This document shows, in pieces, positions 57,147 to 64,000 of a stretch of 64,000 bases of DNA. Position 1 is the first letter of the stretch. The number at the start of each line of letters is the position of its first letter. The stretch is from NCBI RefSeq assembly GCF_002234595.1, contig NZ_NMUL01000011.1:1-64000 (forward strand), read 5' to 3'. This stretch comes from Amycolatopsis vastitatis (GTDB lineage Bacteria > Actinomycetota > Actinomycetes > Mycobacteriales > Pseudonocardiaceae). A model generated the notes under the pieces. The model was given only the letters and a program-made list of their open reading frames with translations. It did not search any database and was not told the origin of the DNA. A program made the translations under genes and the position numbers.

Positions 57147-57586
57147 CGGTGGAGTCGTTGCCGGCGATGTAGACGTCGAGGTAGCTGTTGGGGTAGGTGT
57201 CGCCGTACTTGATGTCGCTGGTGAGCCGGGTGTTCGAGACCACGGTGGTCGCCATGGGCTTCGCCGGCTCGAACGAGTTGCCGTAGCCCGTCGAGGACTG
57301 AAAGCCCAACGCCACCGGGGCGGGCGTGACGGCGTTCACCAGAAGGGCCAGCGAGAGCACCCCGGCCACCACCTGGCCGGCTCCCCGCCGCACGGTCCGG
57401 CCCAGCCGGCGCTCGTCGGTCACCGCATCCCGGCGGCTTGCCGCGCGTGCGGCGACGAGGCACGCGAACGCGACGACCACGGCGGCGATCTGACCGGCCG
57501 AGCAGAACCGCGATACCGATCGCGACGAGCCCTCCGCGTACGCCTTTCACCCGCCGCGACGGACGCCCGGCCATTTCTTGGATCAT
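57075..57586 (-). pseudogene. N-terminal half of a membrane-anchored esterase, frameshifted and truncated
   Basis: Starting at ATG 57586 (MIQEMAGRPSRRVKGVRGG), a first membrane segment is interrupted by a one-base frameshift near 57510 and resumes as QIAAVVVAFACLVAARAASR. A second helix (VVAGVLSLALLVNAV) and an alpha/beta-hydrolase start follow: [20 protein letters not shown] then [13 protein letters not shown] with the HGGG oxyanion hole. The frame then breaks off into the recombinase-like fragment at ~57075. Nucleophile and remainder are lost. Confidence 0.68.
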
Positions 57587-57909
57587 TTTCAGGTCCCTTG
57601 ATCAGTTCGACGCGATGAAAGTGTGTCGGAAAATCGTTTCGCCCAGCTCGCCGGCTGGCGGCGCGGTGCGAAATCACCCGATGGAGCAGGCCGTTGTCGT
57701 GGGTGGCCGCCACTTGCTCCGCGATCTGGCAGGTCTCAGCGGATGGTCCACGGTGGACGTCGCACGATGGCCGGCCGGGACATCGGGAGTTCAGTCCCGC
57801 ACCGGCAGGTGGAGGCTGGACGAACCAAGGTCGATCGTGCGATGCGAGGACCTGACTGTCGTCGACATGGCCGGGTCCTCGCCCGTGCCGAGGTTGCGTT
57901 CCCAGCGGG
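57587..57909. other. 323-bp stretch without a recognisable gene
   Basis: Lies between the esterase remnant and the first copy of the direct repeat. Several short frames are open, but none has a ribosome-binding site or recognisable product. It is probably further decayed sequence of the 56.4-58.1 kb scrap zone. Confidence 0.5.
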
Positions 57910-58088
57910 GAGTGTCACCTGATGACCACCAGATGACCGATGCGTGCAGGGCCATTTGTCGAATCCCGGGAAATGATGGGGAAGCGTCACCGTGAGCAAC
58001 CGGCCGTCGGCCCGTCGCGAAGCCCCGGACTGCGCCGGAAGGACACGTCATGACCGCCACGGCACCCACTGCACCAGGGGTGCGGTTC
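57910..58088. repeat. direct repeat, first copy (truncated carboxylesterase leader)
   Basis: About 180 bp matching 58816-58998. The first 34 bp are identical, and GCGCCGGAAGGACACGTCAT and the following start codon are also shared. It contains the promoter-like leader and first ~12 codons of the carboxylesterase gene, then diverges. Both copies contain TGATGACCACCAGATGACC, with GATGACC repeated directly, a possible regulator site. Confidence 0.75.
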
Positions 58089-58112
58089 CCTCGACGACCG
58101 GAGGCACGATGA
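58050..58112 (+). CDS. 20-codon leader frame left from a duplicated esterase start
   Basis: ATG 58050 with GGAAGG upstream encodes MTATAPTAPGVRFPRRPEAR, the first half matching the N-terminus of the esterase at 58951. It stops at TGA 58110-58112, overlapping the tetR ATG by ATGA. If translated it would couple translation into tetR. It is a relic that may have acquired a leader role (inference). Confidence 0.45.
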   Translation: MTATAPTAPGVRFPRRPEAR

Positions 58113-58681
58113 CGACGGGATCGGTCAGCCCACGGCGGGCGGACACCCGGCGTAACCATGAGCGCATCCTGGCCGTGGCGGCGGAATCGCTGGCTCGCTC
58201 GGCCGAGCTGTCGTTCAACGCCATCGCGAAGCAAGCCGAAGTCGGGGTCGGCACGGTCTACCGCCATTTCCCGACTCCCGAAGCGCTCATCCTGGCGGTC
58301 TACCAGCGCGAAGTCCGGCACCTGGTGGACGTCGTGCCGCGCCTGCTCGCCGCGCACCCGCCCGAGGTGGCGTTCCGGGTCTGGACCACCGACCACCTCG
58401 CGCACTGCATGATGACCAAGCGCGGCCTGGCCGACGCCCTGCGTGTCGAGACGTCCGTCCGCGGGGAACTGCCCGCGAGCGCGTACCACGCGATGGTCGG
58501 CGCGGTCTCGACCCTGCTGAAGGCGAACGCCGACGCCGGGACCGTCCGCGACGGCCTGAGCCCGGAGACGGTCCTGCGAGGGCTGGCTGGGCTGCTCTAC
58601 CTCAACCCCGGCGAGGACTGGCGGGAGCAGACCGCCGCGCTGACCGATCTGCTCTGGTGCGGTATGGGCAAGAAGCCCTGA
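58109..58681 (+). CDS. TetR-family transcriptional regulator
   Basis: A 190-aa regulator. ATG 58109 follows GGAGG, which lies inside the leader frame. The helix-turn-helix is RRNHERILAVAAESLAR, then SFNAIAKQAEVGVGTVYRHFPTPEALI; the rest is the helical ligand domain ending LTDLLWCGMGKKP. It sits between two copies of the same promoter region, one before itself and one before the carboxylesterase, so it may repress both through the shared element. Confidence 0.88.
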   Translation: MTTGSVSPRRADTRRNHERILAVAAESLARSAELSFNAIAKQAEVGVGTVYRHFPTPEALILAVYQREVRHLVDVVPRLLAAHPPEVAFRVWTTDHLAHCMMTKRGLADALRVETSVRGELPASAYHAMVGAVSTLLKANADAGTVRDGLSPETVLRGLAGLLYLNPGEDWREQTAALTDLLWCGMGKKP

Positions 58682-58815
58682 AGGGGTTCGTGGGCCGGTG
58701 TCGGCGACGCGGCCGTCGTCGGGATTCGCCGGTGCCGGGCAGGTCGTGCGCAGAGATCAACAGCTCGAACGAGTGAACCCACCGAGCTCGGGCTACGAGA
58801 AGAAGAGGGGCAGCG

Positions 58816-58998
58816 AAGAGTGTCACCTGATGACCACCAGATGACCGATGCCGGCAGGGCCATTTGCTGGAACCCAGGAAATGATCGAGAACAAGCAACC
58901 AGCCGCCGACACGCCGCGCGAACACCCGAACCGCGCCGGAAGGACACGTCATGACCGCCACCGCACCCACGGCCCCTACTGCACCTGGGGTGCGGTCC
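58816..58998. repeat. direct repeat, second copy (carboxylesterase promoter and start)
   Basis: The counterpart of 57910-58088, here leading into the complete carboxylesterase. The pair flanks the tetR gene and indicates a tandem duplication after which one esterase copy was reduced to its first codons. Confidence 0.75.
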
Positions 58999-60387
58999 TG
59001 GTGGGGAATCCCGTACGCCACGGCCGAGCGATACCGCCGTCCCGTGGTCGTGGATTTCGCTCCGGACCGCCCCTATGACCGCAAGGGTGTCGCCCCCGTC
59101 CAGCCCGACAGCGGCGACTGGCTCGAAGCGGACAGCGGAACGGGCGAGGACTGCCTGAACCTGAACGTGTGGGCCCCCGAGAAGCCGGCCGGCAAGGCAC
59201 TGCCGGTGGCCGTGTACATCCATGGCGGCGGATTCGAGTACGGCGCGAACACACAGATCACCTCGAACGCCGCCGGCCTCGCCACGACAGGGCGGGTGGT
59301 GGGGGTGTCGATCAACTACCGGCTCGGCGCGCTGGGTGCGCTCTCGCTCTCGCAGTATGGCGGCGCCCTGGCTGAGGCCAGCAACCTCTTCCTCCAGGAC
59401 GTCATCGCCGCGCTCACCTGGATCCAGCGGAACATCGCCCACTTCGGCGGCGATCCCGACAACGTCACCGTCTACGGCCACAGTGCCGGCGCCTATACCA
59501 CCTTCGGGCTGCTCGGGGCCTCCTCCGCCGACGGCCTGTACCGGCGGCTGGGCGGGTTCTCCGGCGGGCCCGCCCGCAGCATTCCGGCCTGGTGGGCCGA
59601 GGAGCTCGCGCACCGGTTCGTCACCGAACTCGGCGTCGCGGGCAACCCGGAGAAACTGCTCGACCTCGACACGACCTCCCTGAGGGACGCCTTGAGCAAG
59701 GTCGCCCCGACGGATCTCGGAGTCCGGGGCGGGGTGGACAACCAGGCCACCGGGGTCGTCCTGGACCTCGGGCAGCCCGGCGCGGTGGTGCACGCCCACC
59801 CCATGGACGTCCTGGCCTCGGGGGCGCACCGCGATGTCGACGTGCTGCTGAGCATGGCCAGCGACGACATGGGCTGGTGGGTGGCGAACGACTTCGACCG
59901 GTTCGACCCGGGCACCGTCGACCGCATCGTCGACGAGGTCGCGGGGTGGCGTATTTCCCGCTCCCGCGCGAAGAAGATCGTCGATGCCTACGACCAGGAC
60001 GGACGCACCCCTGCCGAGGTCCGCGCCGCGGTCATGGCGGACTACCTCTTCGCGCTCCCGGCCGCCCGCGGCGCCCTGGCTCATGCCGCCGCGGGCGGCA
60101 ACGCCCATCTCCTCCTGATCGGGCCCGCCGAGGGCGCGCCCGCCGTGCACGGCACCGAGATGTACGCCCTGGTCGGCCAGGAACAGCCGGGCCGCAGCGC
60201 GGATCAGGCCGAGCGCGACACGCGTATCCGCGACCTCGTGCTCGACTTCGCCACCGGCGAGCAGACCCGTCTGTGGCCCGCCGTCACGGACCGGCCCACC
60301 TCGGAAAGCGTCGGCCACCCGCCCTTCGAGGCCACCGCCCACTACCAGCAGTCCCTCGACCTGTGGGAGGGCGTCGCCCGGCCCTGA
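58951..60387 (+). CDS. carboxylesterase (type B / COesterase family)
   Basis: A 478-aa serine esterase. Family marks: GEDCLNLNVWAPE, oxyanion hole YIHGGGFEYG, VGVSINYRLGALGAL, FGGDPDNVTVYGHSAGAYTT with nucleophile Ser, and a Glu/His pair further on (likely His in SVGHPPFEATAHY). It lacks a signal peptide, so it is cytoplasmic. ATG 58951 has GGAAGG upstream in the repeated leader. It is followed by an enoyl/quinone-reductase-like gene and another esterase, an apparent detoxification or ester-degradation operon under TetR control. Confidence 0.88.
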   Translation: MTATAPTAPTAPGVRSWWGIPYATAERYRRPVVVDFAPDRPYDRKGVAPVQPDSGDWLEADSGTGEDCLNLNVWAPEKPAGKALPVAVYIHGGGFEYGANTQITSNAAGLATTGRVVGVSINYRLGALGALSLSQYGGALAEASNLFLQDVIAALTWIQRNIAHFGGDPDNVTVYGHSAGAYTTFGLLGASSADGLYRRLGGFSGGPARSIPAWWAEELAHRFVTELGVAGNPEKLLDLDTTSLRDALSKVAPTDLGVRGGVDNQATGVVLDLGQPGAVVHAHPMDVLASGAHRDVDVLLSMASDDMGWWVANDFDRFDPGTVDRIVDEVAGWRISRSRAKKIVDAYDQDGRTPAEVRAAVMADYLFALPAARGALAHAAAGGNAHLLLIGPAEGAPAVHGTEMYALVGQEQPGRSADQAERDTRIRDLVLDFATGEQTRLWPAVTDRPTSESVGHPPFEATAHYQQSLDLWEGVARP

Positions 60388-60446
60388 CGGCCGGCTGGGG
60401 ATACCGAGCAGCGCGCCAAGGGGGACAAACAGAGGGAGGAACTCAA

Positions 60447-61469
60447 ATGAGCCAATCGACAGCGGCCGGTGACGCCGTACCGGCGACGATGCGGGCGGTC
60501 GTCGTGACCAGGACCGGCGGCCTCGACGCACTGGAGATCAAGGATGTGCCGGTGCCCGTACGCGAGCCCGGCTGGGTGCGGATCAAGGTAAAAGCGTTCG
60601 GCGTCAACGAGTCCGAGGTCACCACCCGCAAGGGCGAGTCGAGCCCGGACGTCACCTACCCGCGCGTCCCCGGCATCGAGGGCGTCGGCGTGGTCGATGA
60701 GGCCGACGAGGCCGGCGGGCTGCGGCCGGGACAGCAGGTGGCCACGATGATGGGCGGCATGGGCCGCTCGTACGACGGCGCGTACGCCCAGTACGTGACC
60801 GTCCCCGCGGAGCAGGTCATCCCGTTCGAGACCGGCCTGCCGTGGGAGGTCGTCGGTGCGCTTCCGGAGATGTTCCAGACCGCGTACGGCTCCCTCACCA
60901 CCGGCCTCGGCCTGCAGGCGGGGCAGACGCTGCTGATCCGCGGCGGCACCTCCACGGTCGGGCTGAGCGCGGCCACGATCGCGAAGGACCTCGGAGCCAC
61001 CGTGCTGTCCACCACCCGCAGCCCGGAGAGGGCCGGGGAACTGCGGGCCGCGGGCGTCGACCATCCCCTCATCGACAACGGCACTATCGCCGAACAAGCG
61101 CGCGAGCTGGTGCCGGACGGCGTCGACGCCGCGCTGGAACTGGTGGGCTGCTCGGTCCTCGCCGACACCCTCCGCACCGTCCGCCGGGACGGCACCGTCT
61201 GCTTCACCGGAGCCCTTGCGGGCCAGTGGACGATCCCCGACTTCTCCCCGTTCATGATCCCCTTCGGGGTGCGGCTGACGTCCTACGGCGGTCAGGCCGC
61301 CGACCTCCCCGCCGACGTCCTCGCCCACCAGCTCCAGGCCATCGCCGCAGGACGCCTCAACGTCCCGATCGCGAAGGTCTACCACGGCCTGGAAAAGGTC
61401 CGTGACGCCCAGGCCGACCTCGAGTCCGGCACCACGCCGGGCAAGCACGTCGTCGTCCTGGACGACTGA
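60447..61469 (+). CDS. zinc-type alcohol dehydrogenase-like protein (quinone oxidoreductase family)
   Basis: A 340-aa medium-chain dehydrogenase/reductase starting at ATG 60447 behind GGGAGGA. Motifs: MRAVVVTRTGGLDALEIKDV, GVNESEVTTRKGESSP, PRVPGIEGVGVVDEA, the cofactor loop LLIRGGTSTVGLSAATIAKD and the closing GLEKVRDAQADLESG-like end. The Cys/His zinc ligands of true alcohol dehydrogenases are absent, so it is a zinc-independent, NADPH-type quinone or enone reductase. It follows the carboxylesterase by 59 bp. Confidence 0.88.
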   Translation: MSQSTAAGDAVPATMRAVVVTRTGGLDALEIKDVPVPVREPGWVRIKVKAFGVNESEVTTRKGESSPDVTYPRVPGIEGVGVVDEADEAGGLRPGQQVATMMGGMGRSYDGAYAQYVTVPAEQVIPFETGLPWEVVGALPEMFQTAYGSLTTGLGLQAGQTLLIRGGTSTVGLSAATIAKDLGATVLSTTRSPERAGELRAAGVDHPLIDNGTIAEQARELVPDGVDAALELVGCSVLADTLRTVRRDGTVCFTGALAGQWTIPDFSPFMIPFGVRLTSYGGQAADLPADVLAHQLQAIAAGRLNVPIAKVYHGLEKVRDAQADLESGTTPGKHVVVLDD

Positions 61470-61520
61470 GACCTGAGCAACGGCAACCAACCACCCCGTC
61501 GTTTCCGAAGGAGAGAACAG

Positions 61521-62525
61521 ATGCCAGACCAGACAGCAGCAGACTTCTTCGGTGCCACGACCACTCGGCCCCCGTTGGACCCGGAGCTCGCGCCCGTCGA
61601 GGAGGCGCGGGGCGCAGTTTTTCCGGCCCTGTCGGATGAGACCCTGCCAGAGATCCGACGGCAGATCGCGAAGGGTTCTCCCGGGTTGGATTCGGAGGCT
61701 CTGACGGCGGGCGGCAGAGTGCGGGTGGAGGAGCGCCGGGTACCGGGGCCGGAAGGCGCGCCGGACATCACTCTGCTGATCCTCAGCCCCGTCGAGGACC
61801 GAGGCCGCAAGGGAGGCATCCTCAGCCTCCACGGTGGCGGGATGATCATGGGGGGACGCCGGGACCACGTGAGTCATCTCCTGCCCCATGTGATCGAGGG
61901 GAGTGCGGTCGTCGTGTCGGTCGAGTACCGGCTGGCGCCGGATCACCCCGATCCCGCGCCGGTCGAGGACTGCTACGCGGGGCTGGTGTGGATGGCGAAG
62001 AACGCGGCCGAGCTCGGTATCGACCCCGAGCGGCTCCTGATCGCCGGAGTCAGTGGCGGTGGCGGCCTCGCGGCGGGGACCGCGCTGCTCGCCCGCGACC
62101 GTGCCTTTCCCGAGCTCAGCCATCAGATTCTGATCTGCCCCATGCTCGACGACCGCTTCGAGACGCACAGCAGTCGCATGGTGGACCGCGAAGGCGTATG
62201 GGACCGCTACAGCAACCTGTACGCGTGGACCTCCGTGCTGGGCGAGCGGCGCGGCGGCCCGGACGTGTCGCAGTACGCCGCGCCGGCCCGCGCCGAGGAC
62301 CTCAGCCGGCTGCCGCGCACCTACATCGACACCGGCTCGGCCGAGGGGTTCCGCGACGAGATCCTGAGCTACGCCGGCCGCCTGTGCGAGGCGGGCGTGA
62401 GCGTCGATCTCCACATGTGGGGCGGCGGCTTCCACTCGTCCGACCTGACCGTGGATCAGGCGGCTGTGTCGCGCGCTTCCAATGCGACCCGTGAGGAGTT
62501 CATCCGGCGGGCTCTCGCTCCTTGA
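61521..62525 (+). CDS. alpha/beta-hydrolase of the hormone-sensitive-lipase family
   Basis: A 334-aa esterase with AAGGAGAG before ATG 61521. The HSL mark LSLHGGGMIMGG gives the oxyanion hole, VVVSVEYRLAPDHPDPAPVED follows, and the nucleophile elbow is GVSGGGGLAAG where GDSAGG is usual. A candidate catalytic His lies in GGGFHSSD and Asp in IDTGSAEGFRDE. The changed residues around the Ser may alter specificity. It is third in the operon with the carboxylesterase and reductase, and convergent with an AraC gene. Confidence 0.86.
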   Translation: MPDQTAADFFGATTTRPPLDPELAPVEEARGAVFPALSDETLPEIRRQIAKGSPGLDSEALTAGGRVRVEERRVPGPEGAPDITLLILSPVEDRGRKGGILSLHGGGMIMGGRRDHVSHLLPHVIEGSAVVVSVEYRLAPDHPDPAPVEDCYAGLVWMAKNAAELGIDPERLLIAGVSGGGGLAAGTALLARDRAFPELSHQILICPMLDDRFETHSSRMVDREGVWDRYSNLYAWTSVLGERRGGPDVSQYAAPARAEDLSRLPRTYIDTGSAEGFRDEILSYAGRLCEAGVSVDLHMWGGGFHSSDLTVDQAAVSRASNATREEFIRRALAP

Positions 62526-62590
62526 GCGGAGCTCCGAATCGATTGGCTGTCCCGTACGGTCAAGGGCCGCGGGCCGCCGCCGCGCTCTGC

Positions 62591-63514
62591 TCACGGATCG
62601 GTCGTGGTGTCGCGGGCCGCGAAGGCGGCCGGGGTGAGGCCGGTGCGGTCGCGGAAGAAGCGGCCGAAGTTCGCGGGGTCGGTGAAGCCGAGGTGGACGG
62701 CCACAACCCTGGCGTCCCACCGGGCATCTCCCAGCAGGCGCCGGGCTTCGAGGAGGCGCCGCTCGTCGATGAGTTCGCGTACTCCCTTGCCGGTGACGTC
62801 CTGGGCGGCGCGGCTGAGGGTGCGGACCGAGCAGCCTAGCAACTCAGCGTAGTCGGCGGCGTGGTGCAGTTCGCGAAAGTGCAGCTCCAGGGCGTCCAGG
62901 AAGCGTCCGTACCAGTCGGCGCGGCCCCTGCCGGCCGTGGCCGTGCCGATGGGGGCGATGCCGGGGGAGTTGGCCAGGCGCAGCAGCAGCGATTCGAGCA
63001 GGCTGCGCCGCAGGGCGTGGTGGATGGCGAGGGGGCGGCGCCCCAGCGCGCGGTGTTCATCCAGGAGCTGGAACGCCGTCTGCTGGAGCCAGACGGTGTC
63101 ATCGGGGTGCGGGCTGAGCACGGCAGGCGCCTCGTGCGCGATGAGCGGGGCCAGGAGACCGGCGGTGCCGGGCGTCAGCACGTCCGGTTCGAACAGGATG
63201 AACGGGCCGCGGGCCGTGCCGGGCGGATGGAAGCACAGTGCGTGCCCGGGACGCACCCACAGCCACTGGCCGGGCGCGATGATTCGCGTGACGTGGTCGA
63301 CGTCGTGCCGCAACTCACCCTCGGTGACCAGGATCAGGTAGTAGAAGGTGACGCGGACCGGACGGGGTGGATTCCACGGCCAGCCGTCGTGCTGGGCGAA
63401 AAAATCCTCGACGGTACTCACCTCAAGGCCGTACGGAGTACCGACCCGGGGCTGGAAACCGTACAACGGAACCGCGACCGGTTCGCTCGGCCTGAGGTGT
63501 CGCTTATCGACCAT
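62591..63514 (-). CDS. AraC-family transcriptional regulator
   Basis: A 307-aa regulator. ATG 63514 (MVDKRHLRPSEPV) is chosen as the first start with family-like sequence after it; the frame extends upstream as Ala-rich noise. An N-terminal cupin sensor (TFYYLILVTEGELRHDVDHV, GQWLWVRPGHALCF) precedes the AraC double helix-turn-helix at the C-terminus (YAELLGCSVRTLSRAAQDVT, VVAVHLGFTDPANFGRFFRD). It is divergent from the MmcQ/YjbR gene. Confidence 0.87.
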   Translation of the reverse strand: MVDKRHLRPSEPVAVPLYGFQPRVGTPYGLEVSTVEDFFAQHDGWPWNPPRPVRVTFYYLILVTEGELRHDVDHVTRIIAPGQWLWVRPGHALCFHPPGTARGPFILFEPDVLTPGTAGLLAPLIAHEAPAVLSPHPDDTVWLQQTAFQLLDEHRALGRRPLAIHHALRRSLLESLLLRLANSPGIAPIGTATAGRGRADWYGRFLDALELHFRELHHAADYAELLGCSVRTLSRAAQDVTGKGVRELIDERRLLEARRLLGDARWDARVVAVHLGFTDPANFGRFFRDRTGLTPAAFAARDTTTDP

Positions 63515-63645
63515 CACGTGTCCGCAGTCTACTGCTCTGTTTGCCGATTTCGAGGGAAGGATGGGACCTGCCGCTGCGACCGCGTGTCGCGCCTCCGCGT
63601 CCTTCGCTGCCACAGCCCGTCACCACCTGAGGAGGTCCACCACCC

Positions 63646-64000
63646 ATGAACGGATCGACCCTGCAGAAGACCGCCGCCGACTGCGCGGAGGAACTTCCCG
63701 GAGCGCAGTTGGAGCATCCCTTCGGCCCCGACTGGGAGGTCTTCAAGGTCCGCGGCAAGGTCTTCATGCTGATGACCGAGGTTCCGGGGCGCCCCGTCGT
63801 GATCCTCAAGGCGGACCCCGGCGAGGCCCTCGCCTTGCGGGAGCGCAACAGCCACATCACCCCCGGCTACCACATGAACAAAAAGCACTGGATCACACTG
63901 GAGGACGGGGAAGACGTCGACGAAAAGCTGGTCGAGGAACTCGTCACCGACTCCTACTTGCTCGTGGTCTCCCACCTGCCCAAAGCCGAGCAGCCCGTCG
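63646..64000 (+). CDS. MmcQ/YjbR-family protein (partial at window end)
   Basis: 118 codons are visible from ATG 63646, with GGAGG 10 bp upstream; the gene runs off the window. Family features: LPGAQLEHPFGPDWEVFKVR, GKVFMLMTEV, VVILKADPGEALALRER, ITPGYHMNKKHWITLE. This small double-wing fold resembles CyaY and is often annotated as DNA-binding, but its role is unknown. The AraC protein encoded opposite may control it. Confidence 0.86.
   Translation, partial: MNGSTLQKTAADCAEELPGAQLEHPFGPDWEVFKVRGKVFMLMTEVPGRPVVILKADPGEALALRERNSHITPGYHMNKKHWITLEDGEDVDEKLVEELVTDSYLLVVSHLPKAEQPV

Noticed and set aside
1..64000. CRISPR arrays, tRNA or rRNA genes, complete insertion sequences
   Set aside because: I saw no regularly spaced repeats, no cloverleaf-like tRNA sequence, no rRNA signature and no intact transposase; only recombinase fragments near 56.6-57.1 kb.

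Overview
The window is high-GC actinobacterial chromosome, probably from a Pseudonocardiaceae member such as Amycolatopsis. This is inferred from codon use, Tat and lipoprotein export signals, many TetR/GntR/HxlR/IclR regulators and the enzyme families; no rRNA or tRNA is present to confirm it. It is accessory, catabolic and scavenging DNA rather than a housekeeping region.

Layout. 1-6.9 kb: a regulator tail, an exported glycoside hydrolase family 2 enzyme, an exported ricin-B/FN3/PQQ-type sugar dehydrogenase, and a PEBP-family gene fused to the wreck of an SRPBCC gene, divergent from a GntR regulator. 7.1-11.8 kb: a four-gene YtrA-type GntR/ABC transporter operon with a perfect operator, then a LysR gene divergent from a small secreted protein. 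11.9-19.2 kb: a decayed jelly-roll gene, an HxlR regulator and a PQQ module (an exported quinoprotein alcohol dehydrogenase divergent from pqqA-pqqC-pqqDE and a drastically shortened pqqB), then a secreted ThuA-like protein. 19.2-31.8 kb: a branched-chain-amino-acid-type ABC importer (with a LivM-LivG fusion), a ThDP enzyme and an aldehyde dehydrogenase on the minus strand; divergently an IclR regulator, a CoA-transferase, a citryl-CoA-lyase-like enzyme and a flavoprotein. 31.8-44.1 kb: a hydroaromatic (quinate/shikimate) catabolic region with two copies of an aroE-type dehydrogenase/3-dehydroshikimate dehydratase cassette. One copy is intact. In the other, aroE is reduced to a stub and the dehydratase has gained a third TIM-barrel domain. 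Between them lie two exported alpha/beta-hydrolases, an MHS-family transporter, a metallo-beta-lactamase-fold lactonase and a TetR regulator. 44.1-48.8 kb: SDR and NAD(P)-binding oxidoreductases with HxlR and AraC regulators and several gene fragments. 49.0-56.4 kb: a compact NfeD / flotillin / 1,623-aa AAA+ ATPase operon. 56.4-58.1 kb: a scrap zone of recombinase and esterase remnants. 58.1-64 kb: TetR, carboxylesterase, quinone-oxidoreductase-like enzyme, hormone-sensitive-lipase-type esterase, AraC regulator and the start of an MmcQ/YjbR protein.

How it may work together (inference). Exported hydrolases would release hydroaromatic or related acids from esters, the MHS and Liv transporters would import them, and NAD-type quinate/shikimate dehydrogenase plus dehydroshikimate dehydratase would channel them to protocatechuate. 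Separately, CoA transfer, citrate-synthase-type C-C cleavage, ThDP-dependent decarboxylation and aldehyde oxidation form a plausible acid-breakdown route under IclR control. Exported PQQ enzymes would oxidise alcohols and sugars outside the cell. Two families of short inverted-repeat motifs recur between these clusters and suggest shared regulators.

The most striking features are the number of genes that have lost their middle but kept both ends (pqqB, aroE, SRPBCC), the three-domain dehydroshikimate dehydratase, the shared operator motifs, and the membrane-stress-like NfeD-flotillin-giant AAA+ operon.
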